Shown here: positions 1 through 9,630 of the stretch, piece after piece | How the letters are laid out: every line of letters starts with the position of its first letter | Numbering within the stretch: the first letter of the stretch is position 1 | NCBI GenBank assembly: GCA_913019965.1 | Contig: CAJVZR010000003.1 | Location: 54,781-118,780 of the forward strand | Source: an uncultured Oleispira sp. | Lineage (GTDB): Bacteria; Pseudomonadota; Gammaproteobacteria; Pseudomonadales; Oceanobacteraceae | Reading direction: 5' to 3' | DNA: 64,000 bases | Notes under the pieces: model-generated | What the model saw: only the letters and a program-made list of their open reading frames with translations | Told to the model about the DNA's origin: nothing | Databases searched by the model: none | Position numbers and translations under genes: made by a program

Positions 1-528
1 AAGCGTTTAGCGCAACTCGATTCGCTTAATAAGCAAGTTAAAGTTGAACTCAGTTACTCACGCTTACCTGTCGATGTGGTGACACCTTCTTTTATTGATC
101 AGCTTATTGCGGCTTACCCAGATATTAAACAGCAGCACATTTATTTATGTGGGCCTGAGTTATTTAGAAACGATGTGATTCAGTATTTAGAGTCGATCAA
201 TTTTGATATGCATAACTTAGATGTTGAACAGTTCACTCTACCTGAGCTGCTGCAAGATCAGCAGTCGATTAAAAAGCTGGATGAAGATGTGACTGTATTG
301 CTGAAATCTCAAAACATTAATTTTGTGATACCCGCCAGTGATTGTGATAAAACGATTTTAGAAGCGGCTGAATTACAAGGGATAACCATGGAACACGGTT
401 GTCGCTCGGGTATGTGTGGTTCGTGTAAAACTAACCTAGTTTCTGGGGAAGTAAGCGGTCAAAAGATAGGGCGAAGTATCTATCCTTGTACCGCTTATCC
501 AGCGTCTAATCAGCTTGTTTTAGAGTAG
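1..528 (+). CDS. Ferredoxin reductase with C-terminal 2Fe-2S ferredoxin domain (5' truncated by window edge)
   Basis: Frame is open from base 1 (KRLAQLDSLNKQVKVELSYSRLPVDVVTPSF...). NAD-binding-like IYLCGPELF and C-terminal plant-type ferredoxin motif HGCRSGMCGSCKTNLVSGEV...YPC. Confidence 0.85.
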   Translation, partial: KRLAQLDSLNKQVKVELSYSRLPVDVVTPSFIDQLIAAYPDIKQQHIYLCGPELFRNDVIQYLESINFDMHNLDVEQFTLPELLQDQQSIKKLDEDVTVLLKSQNINFVIPASDCDKTILEAAELQGITMEHGCRSGMCGSCKTNLVSGEVSGQKIGRSIYPCTAYPASNQLVLE

Positions 529-1690
529 CCTTTTTTTCTAAAATTTCTTTACTTAAAGTTTTGGCGTAGGCAGGCGCCAAGTTTATCTGTTGATAATCGT
601 GGCCAACAAAGGCTAATAATCGATTATCCATTACTGCTCGCCATAGTGGTGGAATTAGGCAGATAAACATCATCAGAGGATAACCCGCGGGCAGCATGGG
701 AACTTGTTGGTAATCACGTAATATTTGATATTCGCGCGTTGCATTGGCATGGTGGTCGGAGTGGCGCTGCAGTTGCAAGGTCATGTAGTTACTGAACTTG
801 TTATTGCAGTTCCAAGAGTGGCGCGGTTCGCAACGCTCATAGCGGCCGTTTTCTTTCTTTTGACGTAACAAACCATAGTGTTCTAAGTAATTTGCCATGG
901 TGAGCTGAAAATAGCCCATGACACAGGCCGCCAGCAAGAAGGGAATGGCGATTAAACCAAAAGCCGATACGATCAAACCGTGTAAAACCAGTGATACGGC
1001 TGCGGTTTGTAGAATGTCATTTTTCCAATGCCAGAAGCCCAACTTCATGCGTTCTAGGCGGGTACTTTCTAACTTTATCGCGCGTTTGAAGGTGCCGGGT
1101 AATTCTCTTAAAGAAAATTGATAAACGGATTCTCCCATGCGGGCAGACGCCGGGTCTTCTGGTGTAGAAACGTGAACATGATGGCCTCGGTTATGCTCGA
1201 TGTGAAAGTGGCAGTAACCAAACATGGCGATGGAGACCTTAGCTGCCCAGCGCATGATTGGGCTAGTGCGATGACCTAGTTCATGGCTTACGCAAAAAAC
1301 ACCGGCAAACATGGCTCCTAGCCCAATTAAGGCCGCAGCAATATGATACCAAGGCAAGGTAATAGTAAGACAAACATAGGTTGTTGCGACCAAAGCGGCC
1401 CAATAAAAAGGAATCACGGCCAGTAATAAGTTATTGTAAAAACGGCCGGATTTTAATGTGTGCTCTTCGTCGCTATTGGGGTTGATTTCATCCTTACCCG
1501 AAATCAGGTCAAGTAAGGCGACACCAAAATAAAATATGGCAATCATCAACCAAAAGACCCTGCCATCGCCCGTTTGATGGACATACCAGGCCGTCCATAA
1601 GGGTAGAAAGGGGCCGACAAAATTGGCTAAGTAGTAATACTTTTTGCGCTCAAACCAGGGGGTATTGTTCTCTGCTACTGTGTCATTCAT
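506..1690 (-). CDS. alkB: Alkane 1-monooxygenase (integral-membrane non-heme diiron hydroxylase)
   Basis: Histidine boxes HELGHR, EHNRGHHVHVSTPEDPASAR and LQRHSDHHA, plus NYLEHYGL; multiple TM segments. Confidence 0.92.
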   Translation of the reverse strand: MNDTVAENNTPWFERKKYYYLANFVGPFLPLWTAWYVHQTGDGRVFWLMIAIFYFGVALLDLISGKDEINPNSDEEHTLKSGRFYNNLLLAVIPFYWAALVATTYVCLTITLPWYHIAAALIGLGAMFAGVFCVSHELGHRTSPIMRWAAKVSIAMFGYCHFHIEHNRGHHVHVSTPEDPASARMGESVYQFSLRELPGTFKRAIKLESTRLERMKLGFWHWKNDILQTAAVSLVLHGLIVSAFGLIAIPFLLAACVMGYFQLTMANYLEHYGLLRQKKENGRYERCEPRHSWNCNNKFSNYMTLQLQRHSDHHANATREYQILRDYQQVPMLPAGYPLMMFICLIPPLWRAVMDNRLLAFVGHDYQQINLAPAYAKTLSKEILEKKATLKQAD

Positions 1691-1831
1691 CGTTTATCTC
1701 GCCAATTCGTATTATTGTAGTTTTGTAGGACAATCTATAATAAGACTCAATTTAAGTGGCCAACAAGGTGCAAGTTGGCCACTGTGTGGCGGGTTTTAAC
1801 TTTTTATGGACGAGTGATTAAAACTGTCCAT

Positions 1832-2524
1832 TTAGTTCTGCACAAACATCCTGTCTAGCCTCTCAAGGTCGTTCACGACACGCCAATTTCCGCCACCGTT
1901 CTCTACTCGTTCTTGCCAGTGATTTAGACGATTTTTAAATTCTCTGGGGTCAACATTATCGCTTCTGAGCTTGGTGACGTTAAGGGCGACGACCTGTATC
2001 CCTTGCATGTCGATTGGAAAGTCTCGGATATGACCTTTTTGCAGCTCTTCTTCTAAATCAGAAAAAATCAGTACGTATTTTTCCCCCGCTTGTGTTTCGT
2101 TAACAAAATCCGCGGCCTGCAATATCCCGCCAGTAATATCCGTGCGGAAGCTGCCTTTTTCTAGATTATCGACAAAGGTATCGACCTTTTGTTTGAATAC
2201 CCGTTTTTGATTATTGGTGGTGCTTGGGCGGCTATCAAAGGTTGTTTTTGCGATGATGTCTTTTTCGTTGAAGCTGCCACTGTCGATACGGGCAATGGCA
2301 ATGGAGTCGCCACTGTCTAGGGTTGCCAGTAGGTAGTTCATGATGCTTTGGGCTTTGGCTAATTCTTGGGTATAGGTTCCTGAAGTATCGAGTAATAGAT
2401 AAACGGATTTACTCGCGGGTTTCTGTTCCCCGCAGCCGGTTAATGAAGCACTGCTGATTAGCACGCTGCCAATAAGGGCTGTGGATAGAATGGTTTTAAT
2501 GATTGTTTTAGATATTGTTTTCAT
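1832..2524 (-). CDS. vWA-domain lipoprotein
   Basis: Lipobox-like SASLTGC; vWA-like core VYLLLDTSGTYTQ with TDITGG and LIFSDLEEE as MIDAS-type elements. Confidence 0.7.
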   Translation of the reverse strand: MKTISKTIIKTILSTALIGSVLISSASLTGCGEQKPASKSVYLLLDTSGTYTQELAKAQSIMNYLLATLDSGDSIAIARIDSGSFNEKDIIAKTTFDSRPSTTNNQKRVFKQKVDTFVDNLEKGSFRTDITGGILQAADFVNETQAGEKYVLIFSDLEEELQKGHIRDFPIDMQGIQVVALNVTKLRSDNVDPREFKNRLNHWQERVENGGGNWRVVNDLERLDRMFVQN

Positions 2525-2576
2525 GATCTCTCTCCGATATTTTTTGAATGTTCTTTTTAGCTTTCAATTGTATGAG

Positions 2577-4061
2577 TTAATCAATCTGATTCGTTTCACT
2601 GATCAGGTGTGAGGTTTCATTTTTGTTGGCTTTTTTAAGCGACATTTTTTTAAAGCCACTCTCCATGCTTAAAGGCACCATGATGATGAGGTCGTAGAAG
2701 CTGATGATGATCTTGCTTACTTGGGTCACTAAACTTGCACTGCTGCGAAGTGCTAGGTGCAGTGTGCGTAATAGGGCTATGGCAAATAAACCCAATACCG
2801 TGCGTAACGCGTGAATAAAGGACTCTAAAGGAATCGCGATGAAGGCAAGGGCGAAAGGTAAAATGAAGCCCATGATCATTTGGCCGACGGATGGGATCCA
2901 ACGGAATTCGGCGCTGCTGCCCGCGACTTGGTTACTATTAACATTGCTATCTGTATTGGACGACATAAGGGCATGCTGTAAGGCTTCGTGATCTAGGGCT
3001 AATAAATCGCGCATATAAGCGAGTGAGGCTTCGATGCCCGCGAGAATGAACAGAATAGAGAAGCTAATCATCATCATGCGGCGGCGCATTTTATCGTCCA
3101 TGCTGCCGATCATAGGAAATAGATGGGTGATACGTAAGGATTCTAATAAGAAGACCCCCATGGCGATTTCAATCAGGATAATTACCAGGGCAGCAATATC
3201 TGAGGTTTTCACGCTGCCGATATAGCTAGTGCCACCGACCATTTCCGACATGGGCATGGCGATAAGCTGGAAGTTAATCAGCCCCCCTAAAGCCGCAATG
3301 GTTAGCACTAGGCCAGCGATAAAAAACTGGGTTAACGATGAAGTGGCTAAGATGCTAGCGGCCTTGTCTTCGCCTGCGCGGATATTTAAATATTCTTCCA
3401 TTTGCTGGTCGATTAATTGGCCGCGCTCTTCAAGAGAATCAACCTTGCCTTTTACTACGTCCATTTTATCGTCCAGCTTGCGAAAGTCTGGTTGCATTTT
3501 TGCTAAAGCCTTATGACGATTGCTGCCCGCTTTTTGATAAGCGCTAAGGCTTTGGGCCTGGGCGTCATCGATGGACTGTTTGATGTTCTCTAGGATCTTA
3601 TTCACGCTGGGGTCACCGTTACTGGGTAAGGCGGTTATAGTTGCGACCACGTCGCCCCAAGCCGGTGGTAATGGCGCGGTTTCAGCGCAGTTTTGATAGT
3701 CGCTTTCAATGGTTTCAATCGCGCTTTTGATTTCTCTGTGTATCGCTGGGTATTGGCTTAGATCACGCTGGACGATTGTGCTGATGCGGTTAAATTCTCT
3801 TTCTATCTTGGTTTGTACTTCCGCTTCACCTGCGGCGAGTAGCACTTCTTTATTGCGTTGTTTTAGGCGATTAATTAATTGACTGATGCTGCTAGCCCAT
3901 AAACGTAAGCTGGTATGCAGCATGCGAAAGCTAGAGGAGATAACTTGATGGGCCTGCAATCTGCCCAGATAGAGCAGGGTGATTAGTATTGCTAGCCAAA
4001 TTAGGCTTGAGACTGCGGTATTGCTAGACCATAGGTTGGTTAAGCTGGTTAGTTCGTTCAT
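2577..4061 (-). CDS. Multi-pass membrane protein with N-terminal coiled-coil region, unknown function
   Basis: N-terminal TM (LIWLAILITLLYLG), long charged helical region, several later TM helices; same strand and just upstream of the vWA gene. Confidence 0.65.
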   Translation of the reverse strand: MNELTSLTNLWSSNTAVSSLIWLAILITLLYLGRLQAHQVISSSFRMLHTSLRLWASSISQLINRLKQRNKEVLLAAGEAEVQTKIEREFNRISTIVQRDLSQYPAIHREIKSAIETIESDYQNCAETAPLPPAWGDVVATITALPSNGDPSVNKILENIKQSIDDAQAQSLSAYQKAGSNRHKALAKMQPDFRKLDDKMDVVKGKVDSLEERGQLIDQQMEEYLNIRAGEDKAASILATSSLTQFFIAGLVLTIAALGGLINFQLIAMPMSEMVGGTSYIGSVKTSDIAALVIILIEIAMGVFLLESLRITHLFPMIGSMDDKMRRRMMMISFSILFILAGIEASLAYMRDLLALDHEALQHALMSSNTDSNVNSNQVAGSSAEFRWIPSVGQMIMGFILPFALAFIAIPLESFIHALRTVLGLFAIALLRTLHLALRSSASLVTQVSKIIISFYDLIIMVPLSMESGFKKMSLKKANKNETSHLISETNQID

Positions 4062-4255
4062 AGGTCACCTCGTTAGCTGTAGGCTAGAATGGTTGTTTAA
4101 GGCTTTTGTAGAGCTAGCCAATACTTGTATTGGTCAGCGGATAAGATCAGTATTGATGAGCTTTGTGAGGAATTCGTGAGTTTTTAATATTTGAGCTGCT
4201 TATGATGGTTTACTTACGAAGTGTCGATTAATACAGCGATAGAGGAGGTAGTAAG

Positions 4256-5083
4256 ATGGTCAGGATTCTCTGGGTTGAGGACCAAACACACTGGGTTAAT
4301 AAGTTTAAGTCCGTACTCGAGCACGCTGACTTCTCGTCTGCTAAGCCCGCTTCTGCGACTGGCTCCATCGCGAAAAATGAAGTCGAAGTTTTTAAGTTTT
4401 CAGAATCTGCGCGGATGCATATTTCCCAAGCGCAGCAGGCACCGGATATCGCGATTCTTGATGCCAATATGAATGGCAATGATCAAGCTGGTTTTTCAGT
4501 TTCTCGCGCCTTGCATAAAAAATGGCCGCAACTGCCGGTGATTTATTTGTCGGAACACAGCGGTACTGGAATTGAACAGCAGGCATTTGAAGAAACGGGG
4601 GCACAAGATTTTATTGCCAAGCATCAGCAAAATATTGAAGCAGTTTTATGCTGGCGTATTAAAGCGGCGTTAAAAAAATCGATGCCTATTGGAGCTTCAA
4701 ACTCTTTGGAAAATACTGAAACCCTTATTAATGGGGCGTTAAGTATTGATACGGTCACATGGAATGTTTATTGGCATGGGGAGCGTTTAATGAACCCGAC
4801 CAATGCGCGCCGGCCATTGCCACCAACACCGAGAAAGATATTACGCTTTTTAGTTGAGGCGTCTCCTAGCCCATTAACAACCTTGCAGATTGTCGAGAAG
4901 TTGGACGCTGATCCGGAGCGTTTTTCTGATGCGAATTATAGGCAGCATATTCGTACGTTAAGGTTATCGATTGATCAAGCGGGCCAGCGTAAGCAGCAAG
5001 AGAGTTTTTTAGATCTGTGTAAAGCAGGCAAGGGTATTACGACCTTTGGTGATGATGGCGCGTATTGTTGGGTGAAAGAGTAA
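4256..5083 (+). CDS. Response regulator: receiver domain plus C-terminal winged-helix-like output domain
   Basis: MVRILWVEDQ start, candidate phosphoacceptor AILDANMNG, GAQDFIAKH; C-terminal TPRKILRFLVEASPSPLTTLQIVEKL...RQHIRTLRLSID resembles an OmpR-type wHTH. Confidence 0.75.
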   Translation: MVRILWVEDQTHWVNKFKSVLEHADFSSAKPASATGSIAKNEVEVFKFSESARMHISQAQQAPDIAILDANMNGNDQAGFSVSRALHKKWPQLPVIYLSEHSGTGIEQQAFEETGAQDFIAKHQQNIEAVLCWRIKAALKKSMPIGASNSLENTETLINGALSIDTVTWNVYWHGERLMNPTNARRPLPPTPRKILRFLVEASPSPLTTLQIVEKLDADPERFSDANYRQHIRTLRLSIDQAGQRKQQESFLDLCKAGKGITTFGDDGAYCWVKE

Positions 5084-5117
5084 TGCAGGTTAAGGTTTCA
5101 AAGGGAGATGAATCGAG

Positions 5118-6791
5118 ATGAAAAAATCATTGAAAACGGTACAAGGTTACCCCGTCGTTAGCAGCCTGTATTCACTCTTATTGATTGCGTATTTATTGTG
5201 CTTAGTCTTGGTGAGCGATAGTGGTTATGCTAGTGGATATATTGGTGAATACATTAGGGAGCAGCTTTTAGCCTCCCCCTTCCTTGATGGCGCTTTAAAG
5301 AGTGCTCAGTTCTTATTTTCCTTAGTTGCTATTTTTGTACTGGTATTAGTTTGGGATATACAAAGATTTTTTCGCATGCGAAAACTCGTTAAACATAATA
5401 GTAATAAGTTGCGTAAGGAAATTGAAGATCTCTGGGAAAGTAAAAAGCATATTCAAAATAAAGCTCATACCTATTCAGGTCATGCGGATAAACTCAAGCT
5501 ATTCATCAGTGATAAGTTATTAGAATACATAGAGTACGATGAAAAATTCTTACACTTTAAGAGCATTGCCGCAGAAGTACGCCATAATGGCGTGATTAGT
5601 TACGATATCGTTGTCACGTTATTAGAGCAGCTTATAGCAGCAGAGGATGACCATAAGCAAAAACAAGCGGCGCAGCATAGCCTCGATAGCATGCGCTACC
5701 TTTGGGATTTGTTAGATCTCTCTACCGCAGATAATATTGCTTTGCATATAGCAAATCAGTTAATTAATGCGGAAGAGCAGTATTATCAAATGATGCTGGA
5801 AAAAGAGAATAATTCTGAAGTTGAAAAGGGGGCATTATTACCCGCTGATTTCTCCAGTTCTCACGCTATTTTTTCAGCGTTATTGCATCTCGTTCATGAG
5901 CCAGAAGCCATTAAGCGAACACGTGCTGATGGCGAAATCCCTTTAAATGAGAGTAACCAATCTAGCTGGGATTTCCTTGATGATCAATTTAGGGTGCAAC
6001 TAACTGCGAATAAAGCGTTATTAGGTAATGCAAATCACGTACGTTTGATTATTGAAAATCTATTGAAAAACGCTCAGCATTTTTCTCGCAAGGTGCCTTT
6101 TAAGCAAAAAAGTGATCGTATCTTACTTGTGAGCTCTGAAGAGGAAGCGTGTATTGAATTTCAAGTTTATAACCGTGGGCCGCAAGTTTTAGCCGAAAAT
6201 AAACAGAAACTCTTTCAATTAGGTTATTCAACACGGCGAACCAGGGAACATCATGGTAAGGGCTTGGGGCTATTTTTTGTCAATGAAATTATCAAGGGTT
6301 ATGAAGGGCAGTTATTGGTTGAGAATGTCGATAATGAATCGGATAGTTATTCTATTCGAATCGGGTTTAAGAATGGCGTTGTTGAAACTCAGTTAGTGAA
6401 TGTTGATGTATTAGATCAGAAGCCTTGTATCAGTAATGAGGATGAGATTAGTGGTTCTGAAGCGAGTAGCAGTATTCGCTGGTCATACCCTGATGCGATT
6501 GAGTCTGTTGAGATCTCTTCGAATAAAATGGCAGAGACGTGCCGCTTCACAAGTGAAGAGGGGATATATAAAAAGACTGAGAGCTATCTACAGGAGCCAA
6601 GTTTATCGGATCAGGGCTTGATCCCCCCTCGCTGGGCCCTTGATGTACAGGCCAAACGTGGAGGCAATAAAACTCATAATGTGATTTTTAATTTATTAGA
6701 TATTTCAGGTGTACGCTTCCGTATTAAATTACCGACTGCTGAGGCTCGGCTCGAGGGCATCGAGCCAAGCTGGAATGAATTAATCGATTAA
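5118..6791 (+). CDS. Membrane histidine kinase with HATPase domain, atypical
   Basis: Two N-terminal TMs; N-box-like VRLIIENLLKNAQHF and G-box HGKGLGLFFVNEII; no canonical HExxxP H-box; about 110 extra residues after the first terminal strand. Confidence 0.75.
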   Translation: MKKSLKTVQGYPVVSSLYSLLLIAYLLCLVLVSDSGYASGYIGEYIREQLLASPFLDGALKSAQFLFSLVAIFVLVLVWDIQRFFRMRKLVKHNSNKLRKEIEDLWESKKHIQNKAHTYSGHADKLKLFISDKLLEYIEYDEKFLHFKSIAAEVRHNGVISYDIVVTLLEQLIAAEDDHKQKQAAQHSLDSMRYLWDLLDLSTADNIALHIANQLINAEEQYYQMMLEKENNSEVEKGALLPADFSSSHAIFSALLHLVHEPEAIKRTRADGEIPLNESNQSSWDFLDDQFRVQLTANKALLGNANHVRLIIENLLKNAQHFSRKVPFKQKSDRILLVSSEEEACIEFQVYNRGPQVLAENKQKLFQLGYSTRRTREHHGKGLGLFFVNEIIKGYEGQLLVENVDNESDSYSIRIGFKNGVVETQLVNVDVLDQKPCISNEDEISGSEASSSIRWSYPDAIESVEISSNKMAETCRFTSEEGIYKKTESYLQEPSLSDQGLIPPRWALDVQAKRGGNKTHNVIFNLLDISGVRFRIKLPTAEARLEGIEPSWNELID

Positions 6792-7799
6792 AGCGATCAG
6801 TTCAGCAACCGCGTTTGAAGGGGATTGTTTTTGGTAATCTCGCATATACAGCAAGGTTTGAGAGCGAACTTTAAGGAAATGCTTTTTAAGATAGGCTTCT
6901 AAAGGTAATGGCACTGCTTTTGGTGAGATTACAATTAATGCCTTATAGAACCAAGGCTTTAATATCAGTTTTAACATCACTTTCAATAGGCTCTGCAAGG
7001 CCGACATTACTCGACTATGAGCCGCCGGTAATTTCGGTGGTAATAATTTCTGTTGAGCGTCACTGAGCTGTCGTAATAATTGCGGTGATTTTCTTAAGCG
7101 ATCAAACTCCCAGTTTGCCGCTTCTAGAGCGCATAAAAACGTCATGAAAAACGCAGAGATTAATCGTGATTCATCCAAGGCACTATTGACGGCTTTTGCT
7201 TTGATACCTGATTGCTTAAATAACTGGATGACTTCGTCCCGAGAAGCATTTGAACCTTGGCCTTGTTGTGTCGCAGCTATCGCCGAAATTGGCATCGGTA
7301 AGGGGGGCAGGTAATAGGCGATACCAGCAGGGGATATTCCGTTATTAATATCATCTGTTTGATAGCTGATCAGGGTTATCATGCCTTGAAGAATTTGCTC
7401 TGGGTTAATCGTTTTGGCTAGGTGAGCAAAATCCTCGTCACTAGGTTGAAGCATGAGTAAGCTCGTTGAAGGCTTTTTATGCCGCTTTTCATTCAGCAAG
7501 GGTTTTAGCTTGTCTAAAGGTAATTGGCGTAAAGCGGTTGATGAAATAGCCAATGCAATAACATCAAAATCAACCGCTTGTTCCCATTGGCTAATCACAT
7601 TAAATTGCTTGAAACGGATGGGCTTCTTTAGTGCTTTATCGGTATTTAAATAATAGAGCACCGAGCCTTCATTTTTTTCTTGCTCAAGCTGTGATTGATA
7701 CTTTTCTTTGACTAAAAAAGTAACGTTATGACCTGCGTTAGCAAAATGATGGCCATAGACTAAGCCGACGGCACCGGCTCCTACGATTAATATATTCAT
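6780..7799 (-). CDS. Ketopantoate reductase (PanE/ApbA)-like protein
   Basis: MNILIVGAGAVGLVYGHHFANAGHNVTFLVK Rossmann motif typical of PanE/ApbA. Confidence 0.75.
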   Translation of the reverse strand: MNILIVGAGAVGLVYGHHFANAGHNVTFLVKEKYQSQLEQEKNEGSVLYYLNTDKALKKPIRFKQFNVISQWEQAVDFDVIALAISSTALRQLPLDKLKPLLNEKRHKKPSTSLLMLQPSDEDFAHLAKTINPEQILQGMITLISYQTDDINNGISPAGIAYYLPPLPMPISAIAATQQGQGSNASRDEVIQLFKQSGIKAKAVNSALDESRLISAFFMTFLCALEAANWEFDRLRKSPQLLRQLSDAQQKLLPPKLPAAHSRVMSALQSLLKVMLKLILKPWFYKALIVISPKAVPLPLEAYLKKHFLKVRSQTLLYMRDYQKQSPSNAVAELIALID

Positions 7800-8578
7800 T
7801 TGGTTGCCAGCTCACCGAAAACGGCCTGTAAGTTGCGGGGAACAAAGCGTAAGCCGAAGACTGAGAGTTTATAGAGAAGCCCGGGTACAACATTGCCTTT
7901 TCCTTTCGCGAGGGCCGTTAATCCTGCGCGAGAAACGCTTTCACTGCTCATGATTGCGAGGTTTCGAATGCCGTCTATTTTTTGCCCTGAGACATCCATA
8001 AATTCTGTCGCTGTGCCGCCTGGGCATAATGCGGTAATGCGCACATTATCTTGCTGGAATTCTCTTACCAGAGAGTCTGCAAGGTTGAGAGCATAGGCTT
8101 TAATCGCGGAGTAGGTTGCGAATTGAGGGCCTGGTAGGAAGCCTAATAGGGAAGAAACTAATAAAACATAGCCTTCTTTACGCTGGCGCATATCTTGACT
8201 AAATAAATAGGTCAACTCGGTTAGTGTTGTGACCATTAACTGCATCATTTCTTGATGAGTTTCTAATGGGATGTCCAGCATGTAACCGTGTTTAGCAAAG
8301 CCAGCATTATTAATTAGGATGTCGATTTGAAGCTGTTGTTGCTGACATTGATCGTAAAGGGATTGGGCAGAACCAGCTACAGACAGGTCAATGCTAATGG
8401 TGGTCACCTTGATCGAATGCTTTTGTTCCAATTCGAGCTTAAGGCTTTCAAGGCGTTCTGTTCTTCGAGCAACCAGTACCAGAGGACAATTTAAAGCCGC
8501 CAATTGACGTGCCATCGTTTCGCCAATGCCACTGGATGCTCCTGTGATAAGAGCGGTTTTACCTGTTAGACGATTCAT
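7796..8578 (-). CDS. SDR-family NAD(P)-dependent oxidoreductase
   Basis: TALITGASSGIGE, NNAG, YSAIKAYALNL catalytic YxxxK. Confidence 0.9.
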   Translation of the reverse strand: MNRLTGKTALITGASSGIGETMARQLAALNCPLVLVARRTERLESLKLELEQKHSIKVTTISIDLSVAGSAQSLYDQCQQQQLQIDILINNAGFAKHGYMLDIPLETHQEMMQLMVTTLTELTYLFSQDMRQRKEGYVLLVSSLLGFLPGPQFATYSAIKAYALNLADSLVREFQQDNVRITALCPGGTATEFMDVSGQKIDGIRNLAIMSSESVSRAGLTALAKGKGNVVPGLLYKLSVFGLRFVPRNLQAVFGELATK

Positions 8579-8709
8579 CTGGAGTTCCTTTTATTTTAAT
8601 TATTATGCGGTCATTGGCATAATGTGATGGTTCTATAATTTGATATCTATCGAAATGAAGACTCTAAAACACAGTTCGATAGTTGTCAAACTATTAATAA
8701 TAGGAAAAT

Positions 8710-9063
8710 GTGGTTACACTAGGCATAAGAATTTTTGATAGGTGTGTTGTTGTGGGAATTTCCAGTGCTGAAGTCGATGTGAAAAGCATGAGTCGTGCAT
8801 TTAAAGCGCTTTCAAACCCTAATCGCTTACAAATTTATTTAGAGGTGCTTGCACATCGTCATTCAGGAATAGCGGCGCCGGAAGCGGGTTGTGGTATTGC
8901 GGACTTGATCGGTAAGTTAAGTGTAGGGGCACCGACTATTTCACATCATGTAAAGGAACTGGTTGATGCCGGTTTAGTAACCGTGGAAAAAAATGGCAAG
9001 TTTGTTACCTGCCACTTAAATGAAGCGATGCAAAATCAGCTTGCCATGTTTTTTAGCGAATAG
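8710..9063 (+). CDS. ArsR-family transcriptional regulator (start uncertain; 8752 or 8788 possible)
   Basis: wHTH FKALSNPNRLQIYLEVL...GAPTISHHVKELVDAGLVTVEKNGKFVTCHLN. Confidence 0.85.
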   Translation: MVTLGIRIFDRCVVVGISSAEVDVKSMSRAFKALSNPNRLQIYLEVLAHRHSGIAAPEAGCGIADLIGKLSVGAPTISHHVKELVDAGLVTVEKNGKFVTCHLNEAMQNQLAMFFSE

Positions 9064-9065
9064 AC

Positions 9066-9320
9066 TTATACCAGTAAAGAGGAAGATACTCGGCCGAGAT
9101 CCGTTTCCGTTGCCGATGTAACCTCAACCGCACGAGCAACCCCTTGATCTGAGATTGTTCGAAACGCCTTAATGTGAGGCTTGCAGTCAACTTCCCGCCA
9201 GAAAATAGCCGCTTTAATGAGTTTTGGGCTAGTGATGATCTCTTTATCCGTCGCTTCTACTAAATATGAATCAACTTTGAATTGATTAACGATGGTGGTT
9301 ATTTGAATGGCGAATGGCAT
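9066..9320 (-). CDS. Conserved hypothetical small protein (trimmed from ORF 9066..9461)
   Basis: Internal ATG at 9320 preceded by a purine-rich aaggaagc; reads MPFAIQITTIVNQFKVDSYLVEATDKE.... Confidence 0.5.
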   Translation of the reverse strand: MPFAIQITTIVNQFKVDSYLVEATDKEIITSPKLIKAAIFWREVDCKPHIKAFRTISDQGVARAVEVTSATETDLGRVSSSLLV

Positions 9321-9630
9321 TTTGCTTCCTTGCAATTTGACCTGAATAAATGGAATTGTCGTAATATAGTTCGTGTACTTAAAGTGCGAGCAGTCGATCA
9401 GCGGTAGCAAACGCGAACGGTGATAGAGTAATGACGGTAATGATCGCAATCCAATCAGCATATTTTGACAGCATTCCTACAAATCCTTTTGTAATAATAA
9501 TTTAATCAGTTAACGATAGCATTAGTGTAATCGAGTTAGTGGTTGATTGAAATCAGGAGAAAGCACGAGGGGCAATTTTGATTCGTCGGCTATGCTTGTA
9601 TCAGTATTGAGTTTTGTGCGAGGGATAACG

